Below are positions 32,873-42,220 of a DNA stretch of 64,000 nt, piece after piece. How positions within the stretch are numbered: position 1 is the stretch's first letter; each line of letters begins with the position of its first letter. Made by a program: the position numbers and the translations under genes. The notes under the pieces were generated by a model, which had not been told where the DNA came from, did not search any database, and saw only the letters and a list, made by a program, of their open reading frames with translations. This DNA comes from GCA-2862545 sp047609825. GTDB lineage: Bacteria; Myxococcota_A; UBA796; GCA-2862545. The stretch covers positions 1 through 64,000 of the forward strand of contig JBLFXJ010000004.1 of the NCBI GenBank assembly GCA_047609825.1, read 5' to 3'.

Positions 32873-33538
32873 TCAGGGTTCTCGGGGGCCGAAGATCGCC
32901 GTGCCGACCCTCACCCAGGTGGCGCCGTGGCGGATCGCGACCGGGTAGTCGCGACTCATGCCCATGGACAGCTCGGTGAGGGGAAGGCCGGCGGCGCGCC
33001 CTCGCTGCGCCATGTCGGCCAGCTCTGCGAAGTACGGCGCGGTGCTCTCAGGGTCGTCTCCCGGCGGCGGCAGGGCGGTCAACCCCACGAGCTCGATGCC
33101 GGCCACGGTAGACAGATCCCGCGCGCGGTCGAGGGCGTGGGAGGGCAAGACACCTGACTTGGAGGCCTCTCCTCCGATGTTCACCATCATCAGGCACCGA
33201 AGCGGTCCAGCGGCGCGGCGGGCTAGGGCTTCGGCCTGACGGACCGATTCGAGCGCGTGGACCCTGGCAGCCTGAGCGATGAACCGCGCTTTGTTGGTCT
33301 GGATCCGTCCCACGAAATGCCAGATGAGGTCAGGCCGGGCTTCCGCCTTCGACCGCAGTTCCTGCGCATACGACTCACCGAAGTGTACCTGGCCGGCGGC
33401 TGCCACTGGCGCGATGGCCTCCAGGGAGACGGTCTTGGACACGGCGATCAGGTGCACGGATGCGGGATCGCGGCCGGCTGCGCGACAGGCGGCGTCGATC
33501 CGGGCCCGCACAGTGGCCAAGCGCTCGGCCGCGCTCAC
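32873..33538 (-). CDS. YggS-family pyridoxal phosphate homeostasis protein
   Basis: 221 residues, GTG at 33538 overlapping the maf stop. The PLP-binding alanine-racemase-N fold is shown by LIAVSKTVSLEAI with K35 as the Schiff-base lysine, HFGESYAQELRSKAEARPDLIWHFVGRIQTNK, and the C-terminal ELSMGMSRDYPVAIRHGATWVRVGTAIFG. Family members (YggS, YlmE, PROSC/PLPHP) have no known catalytic turnover and buffer free PLP. The stop is four bases from the convergent PEGA gene. The longer upstream reading is overlap with maf. Confidence 0.92.
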   Translation of the reverse strand: MSAAERLATVRARIDAACRAAGRDPASVHLIAVSKTVSLEAIAPVAAAGQVHFGESYAQELRSKAEARPDLIWHFVGRIQTNKARFIAQAARVHALESVRQAEALARRAAGPLRCLMMVNIGGEASKSGVLPSHALDRARDLSTVAGIELVGLTALPPPGDDPESTAPYFAELADMAQRGRAAGLPLTELSMGMSRDYPVAIRHGATWVRVGTAIFGPREP

Positions 33539-34086
33539 CGGGCCACGCTCAGGGCGCGCAGGCGAGGCAGCACCTCCTCGGTCGGCAGTCCGACCACATT
33601 GGTCCACGAACCGCGCACCTCCGCGACGAACACCGCGGCGCGGCCCTGGATGCCATACGCGCCGGCCTTGTCGTCGGCGTCTCCGGTGGCGAGGTATGCG
33701 TCGATCTCGTAGTCCTGGAGTGCCCGAAATCGCACCCGCGTCGTGACTGTGAACGTGTCGACAGCGTCGCCCAGGCGGACGCACACGCCGGTGGTCACCT
33801 CGTGCCAGCCGCCCGAGAGGGCAAGCAGGTGCTGACGCGCCTCCAGCCGGCCCCTGGGCTTGTCGAAGATTCGGTCATCGCGGTGTACCACCGTGTCGGC
33901 TGCGAGCACGATGCGATCCGCTGGGGTGTCGCGTGCCTTGAGCGCTGCGAGGCGGGCGGCATGCGCCACGGGGGCGTCGGCCGGATCGCGGCTCTCGTCC
34001 ACGTCAGCGGGGTGCACGTCGACGGCGTGGCCGGCCCACTCGAGCAGCTGACGCCTGCGGGGCGACGCCGACGCTAGCCAGATCAT
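33535..34086 (-). CDS. maf: Maf-like nucleotide pyrophosphatase
   Basis: 183 residues, near the usual 190-200. N-terminal LASASPRRRQLLEWAG, central LAADTVVHRDDRIFDKP (catalytic Asp and phosphate-binding residues), and GAYGIQGRAAVFVAEVRGSWTNVVGLPTEEV are diagnostic of the Maf/Ham1-related family, which hydrolyses modified or canonical dNTP/UTP and has been tied to septum inhibition. Which Maf subfamily (YhdE, dTTP/UTP; or YceF, 7-methyl-GTP) is not certain. Start at 34086 overlaps the thioesterase stop (ATGA); the stop overlaps the YggS start. Confidence 0.92.
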   Translation of the reverse strand: MIWLASASPRRRQLLEWAGHAVDVHPADVDESRDPADAPVAHAARLAALKARDTPADRIVLAADTVVHRDDRIFDKPRGRLEARQHLLALSGGWHEVTTGVCVRLGDAVDTFTVTTRVRFRALQDYEIDAYLATGDADDKAGAYGIQGRAAVFVAEVRGSWTNVVGLPTEEVLPRLRALSVAR

Positions 34087-34574
34087 CCGCGGCCCCGGGC
34101 CCGCAGGGCGTCGCGGAGCGTGAGGCGCTGCTCGCGTCGCATGGCGGCGTTGGCGTGTCTCCTCCGGTCGGTGTCGGTGCGCGGGAGCAGCTCGGGCACA
34201 GGCTGGGGTCGCCCTTCGGCGTCCACCTGAACGAACGTGAGATAGGCCCGGGAGGTCGTGCGCCGGGAGCCGGTCGCGGTGTCCTCCACCTCGACCTTGA
34301 CTCCGGCCTCCATCGACGTTCGCCCTGCCCAGTTCACCTGGGCCTGCAACATCACTACATCGCCCTGGGACACCGGCGCCTCGAACACGAGGCTGTCCAT
34401 GGATGCCGTTACCACAGTTCCCTGGCAGAATCGCTGGGCCGAGATCGCAGCACACACATCGATCCAGGCCATGATCTGCCCACCGAACGCCGTGCCGAGC
34501 GCGTTGCAATGGCCAGGCATCACGATCCACGTCATCTCGGTGCGGGTGTGCTCGGGATGTACGACGCGGCCCAT
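34083..34574 (-). CDS. Acyl-CoA thioesterase (hotdog fold, YciA/BACH type)
   Basis: 163 residues. Hotdog-fold acyl-CoA thioesterase of the YciA/BACH group: VMPGHCNALGTAFGGQIMAWIDVCAAISAQRFCQ (residues about 18-51) has the helix and Asp (D39) used in catalysis, followed by MDSLVFEAPVSQGDVVMLQAQVNWAGRTSMEAGVKVEVED. A basic C-terminal tail (RRRHANAAMRREQRL) extends beyond the core. It hydrolyses cytoplasmic acyl-CoA. Followed by maf with a four-base overlap and preceded by the glutamate dehydrogenase stop, 22 bases away. Confidence 0.9.
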   Translation of the reverse strand: MGRVVHPEHTRTEMTWIVMPGHCNALGTAFGGQIMAWIDVCAAISAQRFCQGTVVTASMDSLVFEAPVSQGDVVMLQAQVNWAGRTSMEAGVKVEVEDTATGSRRTTSRAYLTFVQVDAEGRPQPVPELLPRTDTDRRRHANAAMRREQRLTLRDALRARGRG

Positions 34575-34596
34575 ATCTCAGCCCTCCAGCGGCAGA

Positions 34597-37500
34597 TCAT
34601 CGTTCCGGCATGCGGCTGATCGCAGATGCGACCCGCTCCTCCATCACGAGCAGCGTGGCGACGCTCGGCCGGCCCCCCTCGAGGAGCTCGTCCACCTGCT
34701 TGCGCACGTCATGCAGGGCGCCCTGGACCAGGAACGGCTCCAGGGTGTCCACCGTCTCGGCTTTGGTCTGGAACGAGGTGCGGGCCACCAGATTGCGCAG
34801 GAGCTGATGGTATCGGCTGTGGAGGATGCGCAGGGCGATGGGGTCCCACCGGCCCGAGGCGGGACGCGTGCCGAGGTCGTCGATCGCGTCCTGCAGGCGG
34901 CTCGCTCGGGCCACCGCGAGGTGTCGGATGACCATGGTCTTGAACGGCTGGTCCGACCGGCGTGCCTCGGACCAGATCATCAGCGCCACGTTCAAGTACT
35001 GGGCCTTCAGCACGCGCTGCACCGCAGCTTCGGGGATGTCTTCCGCCATCAGCTGGTCGGCGAGCGTGCGATTGCGTGCGAGCACGGCCTTCGCCTGCAG
35101 GCCGTACACCTGGTCTGCCGCGGTGGTCATCTCGTCGAGCTCGGCGTCGGTGGGGATGCGCCCTCGGGCCGACAGCCAGTACCCGACCAGCTCCCGGCAT
35201 CCGGCGTCGACCATCACCCAAGCCCGGTACAGGGCCTCCAGGGACACGCTGGTGCGGAGCTCCTCGAGCACCCGTCGCACGTCCGCTGCGCCCGCGAGGC
35301 GCTGCGCCTTGAGGTAGGCCGTGAAGATGTCCAGAGTGCTCGCACCCGTCGTCTCCTGCGCCATGGGGATGAACGCGGCACCCGCATCGGCCACGACCTG
35401 CGTGGTGGCCACGGTCACCGCGATCTCATTCGCGAGCATGTGGTTGCGGATGTGCTCGGGGTAGCGCTCCTGGATCTCCTTCGGGAAGTACCCCATGAGC
35501 AGCGCGTCGAAGTCGGGCAGACCGCGCGCACCGTCGTCTACCAGCGCCTGCTGAACGTACAGCTTCACCCAGGAGGACAGCATTGCGAGCTCGGGCCGGG
35601 TGAGCCCCTCGCCTCGCTCCGCCCGGCGGGAGAGCTCATCATTCGTGGGCAGCTGGAGCGACGACCGATCGCGCCCGAACTGTCGCTCGATGAACGCAAT
35701 CGCCCGGCCGAACTGGAAGATGTCTTCGCGGGAGCGGATCTGATCCCGGCTGAGCTGCCGACCATGGGCGTCGTTGTTCGCCAACACCAGGTCTGCGACC
35801 TCGTCGGTCATCCGCGCGAGCAGCGCGTTCCGGTCGTCTCGGCTCAGCTCGCCGGCATCCTCGACCCCGCGGAGCAGGATCTTGAGGTTGACCTCGTGGT
35901 CTGACAGGTCGACGCCGCCAGAGTTGTCAATGAAGTCGGTGTTCAGGCTCGTTTGCCCGCCGGCCTCGATGCGGCCACGCTGGGTGAAGCCGAGGTTGCC
36001 GCCCTCGCCGACCACGCGCGCCTTGAGCTGCGCGCCGTCGATACGGATCGCGTTGTTCGAGCGATCGTCGGCGTCGGCGTTGGTCTCCGACGAGTGCTTC
36101 ACGTAGGTGCCGATGCCGCCATTCCACAGCAGGTCGACGTGCAGCAAGAGCATCGCGTGGATCACGGCCTCGGGCGCGAACTCGTCGCCCTCAAGGCTCA
36201 GCAGCTCCTTGGCTTCAGCCGACAACTCGATGGACTTTGCCTGACGGTCGTAGATCCCGCCGCCGGCGGAGAGCAGCGACGTGTCGTAGGCGTCCCATCC
36301 CCCATGGGTGTCGAACAGCCGCTTGCGCTCGGCGTAGCTGGTCGCGGGATCCGGGTTGGGGTCGATGAACAGGTGCAGGTGGTTGAACGCAGCTACGAGC
36401 TTGGCATGCGGTGACTCGATGAGCCCGTTGCCGAACACGTCGCCGCCCATGTCGCCGATGCCCACCACGGTGAACGGCTCGGAGTAGGGATCCTTGCCGA
36501 GCTCTGCGAAGTGCCGGCGTACCAGCACCCAGGCACCGCGCGCCGTGATGCCGACTTCCTTGTGATCGTACCCGTTGCTGCCGCCGGAGGCGAAGGCATC
36601 GCCGAGCCAGAAGCCGTACTCTTCGGAGATCTTGTTCGCCGTGTCGGACAGGTGGGCGGTGCCCTTGTCGGCGGCGACCACGAGGTAGGGGTCGTCTTCG
36701 TCGTGGCGGACCACCCGGCTGGGCGGCATGATCTGACCGCCCACGGCGTTGTCGGTCACGTCGAGCAGGCCGCGGATGAAGGTCTGGTAGTGCAGGTCGG
36801 CCTGCTGGCGCCGGGCCTGGTAGTCTCGCTTCGGGTTCTTGAGCAAGAAGCCGCCCTTCGAGCCAGTGGGCACGATGACGACGTTCTTCACGCGCTGGGT
36901 GGTGGCGAGGCCGAGCACTTCGGTCCTGAAGTCATTCCGGTCAGACCAGCGCAGTCCGCCGCGGGCCACCTTGCCGTACCTGAGGTGCACGCCCTCGACG
37001 TCGAGGTTGTGCACGTAGATCTCGAACATCGGCCGCTGGGACCCCATCATCGGGACCTTGCTGCAGTCGAGCTTGAACGAGACGTAGTGCCCCTTGCGGT
37101 CGGTGCGGTACGCGTTGGTGCGCACGGTGGCCCGCATCAGACCGCGGATGGTGCTCACCACCAGATCGTCGTCATGCGACATGATCACGCGGAGCTCGTC
37201 GGACACGGCCTCGTCGGCGGCTGCGATGGCGAGGTCGCGGTCTCCCGTCAGATCGGGGTCGAATCGGGCGCGGAACAGCGCCACGAGTGCGGTGCAGGCC
37301 TGCGGATTGCCGAGCAGCACCTCGTAGACGCGACTCGTGCCGAGCTTGAACCCGAGCTGGCGGCAATACTGGGCGTAGCCGCGCAGCACGTCGACCTCGA
37401 CCCAGTTGACGCCCGAGCGCAGGATCAGGCCGTTCAGGGCATCGTTCGACACCAGCCCGTCGAACACGGCGCCGATGGCGGCCTCGAACAGATCGGCGCG

Positions 37501-39252
37501 GTCGCGCAGCCGATCGGTGCCTCCAGAGGCGAGGTCATCGAGGACGAAGGTGTCGATGTGGAGCTTGCCGCCGCGAGCGTGAACCGGGGTGTGGTACGAG
37601 CTCTGGACCACCAAGCCGAGGTTGTCGAGCACGGGCAGGATGGCCGTGAGGAACTGGTTGTCCGATTGGTACAGCCGGAGGATCGTTCCGCCGTCCTGCT
37701 CGAAGGTGTCGGCGAGCACATTGCCCTCGCCGCTGAGCCGGTCGAGCATGAGCAAGTCGCGCATGGCGCGCTCGGGCGGCGTGTCGCGGCCCCAGGCCTC
37801 GGGGAATGCGCGGCCGTAGGTGTCGGTGAGGCGGTCGGCGAGGGACTCTCCGACCTGGCTCGACAGGATGGACCACAGGCGCCCGAGCCATGGCGTGGCG
37901 AGCATCCGGATTCGTTCGGTGAGCTCGGAGGCCTGGAGCGCGTCCGGGAAATCGACACCGGTCATGTAGTAGTACAGGAGCACCGTGTCGTACCGACCCA
38001 TGAACAGGCCGTGGTCAGTGTAGGTCGCTCGCATCTCGCGGCCGATCTCGTCTTCCAGGGCGCGGCGCAGGTCGTCGCCGAACTGGCTGCGGGGCATGGC
38101 GACCAGGCAGAAGGCGCTCTGCTCGCCCGTGCGCAGGATGGTGACCCCGACCTCGAGCTGCTGCTCCGACTCGAACACCAGGTCGACCATCGCGGCGATG
38201 GCTTCCTGGGTGGCGGTGAACAGGAACTCGGTGGGCAGGGAATCGAAGACGTTGGCGATACCCTTGTACCGGAATGAGCCGGGGGCACCGGCCTGATCGG
38301 ACAGGATGGTGCTCAGCACCCGTCGGAGGATCGGCACGTGTCGCGACGGCGTGGTGATCGCCCGGTAGGTGAACATTCCGCGGAGGAAGATCCGGGTCTC
38401 CTCGTCGATGACGACCTCGATCTCATCTACGCGGCCGGCCCGGTGGACCGGGGACTCCAGCCCGGACTTGCGCACCCGCACCGTGCCCGGACGGTGGACC
38501 TCGCCCCAGTCGCCATCCGGGGTGCCGTAGTATCGGCCCTGGATCCGTTGGATGCCGAGCGGCTCGGCGCCAACATCGGCGCCCATGAACACGAAGTTCT
38601 CGCGGAGGATCCACTTGAGGAACTCGGCGGTCTCCGACATCGCTTCGCGTTGATCGGGATGGCGATCGGCGAGAACCTCGCACCGCTCGACCAGGCGCTC
38701 CACGGCGCGGGTCATCGGACGGAAGTCCTGCACCATCGCGCTGGCGAGGGTGAGGTTCTCCCGGAGCTGGTTCGCCGCGATCGTGAAGTCCTTGCGCTTG
38801 GCGGCGTCGGCCTCCAGCATGACCAGTGACTCGGGCCGGCCGCCCTCGCCCACGCCCACCATGCGACCTTCATCGTCGCGGATGGCGTCGAACACGACGT
38901 TGAACCCGCCCCAGTACTGCGCGTCGGCGTAGGTGAGGAACAGCCGGATCGTGTCGACGATGAACGGCTGATCGGGCATCGATGTGAACACGGCGATGCC
39001 CTTGGACGGCCGCGTGACGATCTTGACGTGCGGGATGTCCTCCGGTGGCACCACCCGGGCGAATGCGAACGCCTCCTCGAGGTAGGCGAGCACCTTCCGC
39101 GGTGGGTTGTGCGCGAGGAATGGGCCTCGCAGGCGGTTGACGGTGACGGTGACAAAGTCGGCGAAGAGTGGGCGGTCTTCGGCGGCAATGGAGCCTTTCC
39201 ACGTACGCAGGCTGTCGAGGATGGGCTGCTTGGTCGATGCGGTCGCGGGCAT
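34597..39252 (-). CDS. gdhB: NAD-specific glutamate dehydrogenase, large (180-kDa) type
   Basis: 1551 residues from the ATG at 39252 (a TTG at 39270 is possible). Very large NAD-dependent GDH of the kind called GdhB in Pseudomonas and GdhZ in Caulobacter. The catalytic core lies at about 730-1050: GLRWSDRNDFRTEVLGL, the lysine region IVPTGSKGGFLLK (about residue 795), and the NAD-binding loop GIGDMGGDVFGNG (about 935-945). Long N-terminal (ACT-like regulatory) and C-terminal helical domains flank it, which in this family control hexamer activity by arginine or aspartate. It converts glutamate plus NAD to 2-oxoglutarate, ammonium and NADH. First gene of a minus-strand run, with TACACT at 39282-39287 as a possible -10. 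Confidence 0.95.
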   Translation of the reverse strand: MPATASTKQPILDSLRTWKGSIAAEDRPLFADFVTVTVNRLRGPFLAHNPPRKVLAYLEEAFAFARVVPPEDIPHVKIVTRPSKGIAVFTSMPDQPFIVDTIRLFLTYADAQYWGGFNVVFDAIRDDEGRMVGVGEGGRPESLVMLEADAAKRKDFTIAANQLRENLTLASAMVQDFRPMTRAVERLVERCEVLADRHPDQREAMSETAEFLKWILRENFVFMGADVGAEPLGIQRIQGRYYGTPDGDWGEVHRPGTVRVRKSGLESPVHRAGRVDEIEVVIDEETRIFLRGMFTYRAITTPSRHVPILRRVLSTILSDQAGAPGSFRYKGIANVFDSLPTEFLFTATQEAIAAMVDLVFESEQQLEVGVTILRTGEQSAFCLVAMPRSQFGDDLRRALEDEIGREMRATYTDHGLFMGRYDTVLLYYYMTGVDFPDALQASELTERIRMLATPWLGRLWSILSSQVGESLADRLTDTYGRAFPEAWGRDTPPERAMRDLLMLDRLSGEGNVLADTFEQDGGTILRLYQSDNQFLTAILPVLDNLGLVVQSSYHTPVHARGGKLHIDTFVLDDLASGGTDRLRDRADLFEAAIGAVFDGLVSNDALNGLILRSGVNWVEVDVLRGYAQYCRQLGFKLGTSRVYEVLLGNPQACTALVALFRARFDPDLTGDRDLAIAAADEAVSDELRVIMSHDDDLVVSTIRGLMRATVRTNAYRTDRKGHYVSFKLDCSKVPMMGSQRPMFEIYVHNLDVEGVHLRYGKVARGGLRWSDRNDFRTEVLGLATTQRVKNVVIVPTGSKGGFLLKNPKRDYQARRQQADLHYQTFIRGLLDVTDNAVGGQIMPPSRVVRHDEDDPYLVVAADKGTAHLSDTANKISEEYGFWLGDAFASGGSNGYDHKEVGITARGAWVLVRRHFAELGKDPYSEPFTVVGIGDMGGDVFGNGLIESPHAKLVAAFNHLHLFIDPNPDPATSYAERKRLFDTHGGWDAYDTSLLSAGGGIYDRQAKSIELSAEAKELLSLEGDEFAPEAVIHAMLLLHVDLLWNGGIGTYVKHSSETNADADDRSNNAIRIDGAQLKARVVGEGGNLGFTQRGRIEAGGQTSLNTDFIDNSGGVDLSDHEVNLKILLRGVEDAGELSRDDRNALLARMTDEVADLVLANNDAHGRQLSRDQIRSREDIFQFGRAIAFIERQFGRDRSSLQLPTNDELSRRAERGEGLTRPELAMLSSWVKLYVQQALVDDGARGLPDFDALLMGYFPKEIQERYPEHIRNHMLANEIAVTVATTQVVADAGAAFIPMAQETTGASTLDIFTAYLKAQRLAGAADVRRVLEELRTSVSLEALYRAWVMVDAGCRELVGYWLSARGRIPTDAELDEMTTAADQVYGLQAKAVLARNRTLADQLMAEDIPEAAVQRVLKAQYLNVALMIWSEARRSDQPFKTMVIRHLAVARASRLQDAIDDLGTRPASGRWDPIALRILHSRYHQLLRNLVARTSFQTKAETVDTLEPFLVQGALHDVRKQVDELLEGGRPSVATLLVMEERVASAISRMPER

Positions 39253-39359
39253 AGTCCGTCCAGGAGCCAAGAAGGCGCGGCAGTGTATCGTCGCGTCGCC
39301 CGCCGGGCTGCCCCCGTACCGGCCGCCGGCGGGGGGTTCGTGACGGACGTGGAGGAACG

Positions 39360-39827
39360 ATGCGCCTGCTGCTCGTGCTCGTGGTGTGTGGCTGTGGAGG
39401 CGGGAAGTCGATCGACACGGCGCCGGTGGCCGACCCGACGGGGCCTCCGCCGAGCGCCTGCGGTGAGGTGACCGACGGGTACGCCGTTCGGATCGAGGGG
39501 GCCGTGGAGCTGCAGGGAGAGCGGGTCTCCGGCGCTGATGTGGTGCTGGTCGAGAAGCTGTGGAGTGCGGGCCAGGTGCACGGCACCGCCACCACGGCGG
39601 CTGACGGCACGTTCGTGCTCGAGGCCACCGACCTGGTCAGCGTCGAAGACTGCTGGGGCACGGCCCTCGACTACAAGGCTGAGGTGGTCTGGGATGTCTG
39701 GTCGCGGAGTCGCGACATGAACGCCGCATTATATGCCGCAATCGTCGGCGATGGCGTAGCCGACCTCCTGGGCGATCCCATCGAGCTGGACGCCGGGTGG
39801 ATCCCGCCACTCGACACGGGCCCCTGA
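39360..39827 (+). CDS. Small lipoprotein with Ig-like (carboxypeptidase-regulatory) domain
   Basis: 155 residues, GGAGG five bases before the ATG. N-terminus MRLLLVLVVCGCGGG holds a lipoprotein signal (C10 or C12). The mature domain (about 35-120: YAVRIEGAVELQGERVSGADVVLVEKLWSAGQVHGTATTAADGTFVLEATD) has the T/S-x-x-DG-x-F turn of carboxypeptidase-regulatory-like or transthyretin-like beta sandwiches. Envelope protein of unknown role. It diverges from the glutamate dehydrogenase gene (107 bases between starts). Confidence 0.75.
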   Translation: MRLLLVLVVCGCGGGKSIDTAPVADPTGPPPSACGEVTDGYAVRIEGAVELQGERVSGADVVLVEKLWSAGQVHGTATTAADGTFVLEATDLVSVEDCWGTALDYKAEVVWDVWSRSRDMNAALYAAIVGDGVADLLGDPIELDAGWIPPLDTGP

Positions 39828-40127
39828 CCCAGATCACGGCAGGAGCATTGCCAACAGGATGGCGTCGCCGACCGCGCCTCTGGTGAGGAAGTGGGTCGCT
39901 GTCGGACTCCTCGCTGGGTTCCCACGTCGCGCGAACGCCCCGCTGAGCGGTCGCCGCCCGACCTCGAGCGGTCGTTCACACGCGCTGGTCATGCGGTTTG
40001 CGCACCGTTGACGAACCGGCGGCGCCGGATGCGGTCGGAACCAGTGCGGGTGAGAGCCCGTCCAGAGTGGAAGGCGCCTTTCGGTGTCCCTCCGACGAAT
40101 ACCCACTTGCCCCCCGAGGAGGAGGCC
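39828..40127 (+). other. 300-base intergenic region before the AgmX-like gene
   Basis: No credible gene on either strand. An in-frame extension of the downstream gene to 39891 exists but is basic and low-quality, and the strong Shine-Dalgarno (GAGGAGGAGG, 40116-40125) fixes the start at 40128. A TTGACG (40008-40013) has no matching -10 at 16-18 bases. I see no hairpin with a T tract. The long leader could hold regulation of the AgmX-like gene. Confidence 0.5.
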
Positions 40128-41585
40128 ATGGCGACCTACGCCTACACCCACCCGACCACCGCGCTCGAGCGTGTGTTCCCCATCGCCCGTCCCGAGCCCG
40201 ATGCGCCTTGGCTCGAGGTGCGCCAGTACTGGGGCGACGTCTGCCTCGACACCGCACACTTCCGGCCTGGAAAGCCCGTGACCATCGGTGATGGCATCGG
40301 TCACCGGTGGTCCTTCCTGGGCGTGGACCTCGGCTGGGTGTCGCCCGGCGCCGCCAAGGTGCTGCCGTGGCTTCCGCCCGTGTGGTCCGAGGTGACGCCG
40401 ATGATGCGGGCGGACCTCCACACGCCGAGCACCGATGATGGCGAGCTCGCCACCTGGGATGGCGAGCGGTGGATCCTGCGGGCCCCGGGCACCGTGCGGG
40501 CTGTCGTGGACGGCGTGCTGCACGGCGAAGAGACGCTCCGGTCCGAAGGCATCGCCGAGCAGGACGGGCAGGAGATCGTGTTGCCGGTGGACCCGGGCGC
40601 GGTGATCGAGGTCCGGCTCGGCGAGCTGGACATGCTCGTCCGCGTCGTGCCACGGGCAGAGGCGCTCGAGCGCGGCGCAGTGGAGGTCGACGGTCCCTTC
40701 GGCGCCCTGCTGTCGACCTTCTCGGCAGCCGCGGTGCTGCTCGGGATGCTCGTCTGGCTGGCACCGGCGCCTGCGACGACGGCGCTCCTCGAGATCGACC
40801 CGCACGTCGTGCACCTGGCGCTCGCCGTGCCTCCGAAGAAGACGGTGGAGCCGACGCCCGAGAAGACCGCCAACCCGGATGCGAAGGACAAGGCGGCCGA
40901 GGCGGAGCCGACCGAAGGCAAGACCGGGAAGGGGCCGAAGGACCGCAAGGCCGATCGGAAGATGGCGAAACGGATGCGGGACAAGGAGATCGTCGAGAAC
41001 GCAGGACTGATTGGGGCGATGCGTGATGTGGGCCTGGAGGCCCTGCTGGGCAGCGGGTCGCTCGGTGACGAACTCGTCGGCGCCGCAGCGGGGCTGGTGA
41101 TGGCCAAGGGCGGGGGAGGTCCCGGCGGGTTCGGGCTCGGCGAGCGCGGGCTCGGTCGCGGCGGGAGCATCGAGGGCATCGGGGATGTGTGGGGAGCGGG
41201 CGGTGGCCCGGGCGGGCGCGAGGGCTACGGTCCGAGCGGCAAGAAGGGGGATGGACCGCAGATCGCATCCACCGCGGACACGATGGTGCTCGGCTCCCTC
41301 GACCGCGCCGTGGTGGACGAGGTGGTGAAGCGCCACCTGGCGGCCATCCGCTACTGCTACCAGCGTGAGCTGCAGCGGGAGCCGGAGCTGAGCGGCAAGC
41401 TCGTCGTGAAGTTCGTGATCGCCGGCGACGGGTCGGTGAGCTCGTCCAAGCTCGGCAGCTCCACCATGGGCCACGCGGGTGTCGAGCGGTGCGTCACCGG
41501 CCGGTTCCTGAAGATGCAGTTCCCCGAGCCCAACGGGAACGGGATCGTGATTGTCAGCTACCCGTTCCTGTTGAGCCCCGGCTGA
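40128..41585 (+). CDS. AgmX/PglI C-terminal domain protein (TonB-like)
   Basis: 485 residues from the ATG at 40128 behind a strong Shine-Dalgarno. An N-terminal cytoplasmic beta-rich region (about 1-190, FHA-like in length but without clear motifs), one transmembrane helix (about 195-215), a Lys/Glu/Pro-rich spacer (about 225-285), a Gly-rich stretch (about 315-375) and a C-terminal domain (about 390-485: IRYCYQRELQREPELSGKLVVKF, VERCVTGRFLKMQFPEP). The last is the AgmX/PglI module of Myxococcus gliding-motility proteins, a TonB-C-like fold with two conserved cysteines. It probably spans the periplasm and reaches outer-membrane partners. No TonB-box receptors are nearby. Confidence 0.85.
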   Translation: MATYAYTHPTTALERVFPIARPEPDAPWLEVRQYWGDVCLDTAHFRPGKPVTIGDGIGHRWSFLGVDLGWVSPGAAKVLPWLPPVWSEVTPMMRADLHTPSTDDGELATWDGERWILRAPGTVRAVVDGVLHGEETLRSEGIAEQDGQEIVLPVDPGAVIEVRLGELDMLVRVVPRAEALERGAVEVDGPFGALLSTFSAAAVLLGMLVWLAPAPATTALLEIDPHVVHLALAVPPKKTVEPTPEKTANPDAKDKAAEAEPTEGKTGKGPKDRKADRKMAKRMRDKEIVENAGLIGAMRDVGLEALLGSGSLGDELVGAAAGLVMAKGGGGPGGFGLGERGLGRGGSIEGIGDVWGAGGGPGGREGYGPSGKKGDGPQIASTADTMVLGSLDRAVVDEVVKRHLAAIRYCYQRELQREPELSGKLVVKFVIAGDGSVSSSKLGSSTMGHAGVERCVTGRFLKMQFPEPNGNGIVIVSYPFLLSPG

Positions 41586-41586
41586 G

Positions 41587-42162
41587 TCACTCCCGCAGGA
41601 GCAACTCCATCCGGAAGACTTCCTGGTCGCCGGCCCGCGAGACGAAGCGGACCGGCGGCCCTGGTAGCTCAGGGGCGAACCAGAAGGTGTCGGTGACCTG
41701 GGCCCCGCTGCGCTCCCGGGTGACCACGTACCGCAGAGCACGCCAGCTCCCGGCGGGCACCTCCACGTCGTCTTCGTCGATCAGCGTTGCGGATGCCGGA
41801 AACAGGGCGTGATCGCGGAGCGTGGTCCAGGTGTCCCGCTGCTCGGTGGGGCCCTTGAGCACGGCACCGGAGGCGTCCTCGATGGTGTAGCGGATGTCGA
41901 CGCCGTCACGGTCGGCGGCGGTGACGAACCAGTCCGCCACGGTCACGCCATCGGGAGCTGTGTTCCGGATTCGCAGGTGCGTTCCCACCGGCATGGCGTC
42001 ACGGATCTCATCCGACGAGAATGGCGCGGGCGCGTTGACCTGCAGCGCATCATCCACGTGTGCGTCCGGCGAGCCGGCTGGCTGGACCGGAGCGCGAGCA
42101 CATGCGGCCAACAACGGCAGCACAGCCACGGCCCAGCGTGGACGGAGCGAGAACACGCGCAC
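41587..42162 (-). CDS. Putative lipoprotein
   Basis: 191 residues if begun at the GTG at 42162, four bases after GGAGG; a second GTG at 42156 is possible. Signal peptide VRVFSLRPRWAVAVLPLLAAC with lipobox LAAC. The mature domain is beta-rich (GTHLRIRNTAPDGVTVADWFVTAADRDGVDIRYTIEDASG, WRALRYVVTRERSGAQVTDTFWFAPELPGPPVRF) and resembles the periplasmic beta-barrel-like folds that bind hydrophobic ligands, but no family is recognised. It ends two bases from the stop of the convergent AgmX-like gene. The longer upstream reading is shadow of the gene at 42221. Confidence 0.65.
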   Translation of the reverse strand: MRVFSLRPRWAVAVLPLLAACARAPVQPAGSPDAHVDDALQVNAPAPFSSDEIRDAMPVGTHLRIRNTAPDGVTVADWFVTAADRDGVDIRYTIEDASGAVLKGPTEQRDTWTTLRDHALFPASATLIDEDDVEVPAGSWRALRYVVTRERSGAQVTDTFWFAPELPGPPVRFVSRAGDQEVFRMELLLRE

Positions 42163-42220
42163 GGAACCTCCGGTGTGTGGGCAGGTTAGTTCACGGTGCC
42201 GATTCGTACAGGGGCACAAG

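Noticed and set aside
36511..38277. 588-codon open frame on the plus strand inside the glutamate dehydrogenase gene
   Set aside because: Composition is unlike a real protein (Val/Glu/His-rich, no motifs), and the opposite strand carries an unmistakable NAD-glutamate dehydrogenase over the whole stretch.
39891..40127. Extension of the AgmX-like gene to an upstream start
   Set aside because: The added residues are basic and low quality, while a strong GAGGAGGAGG precedes the ATG at 40128.
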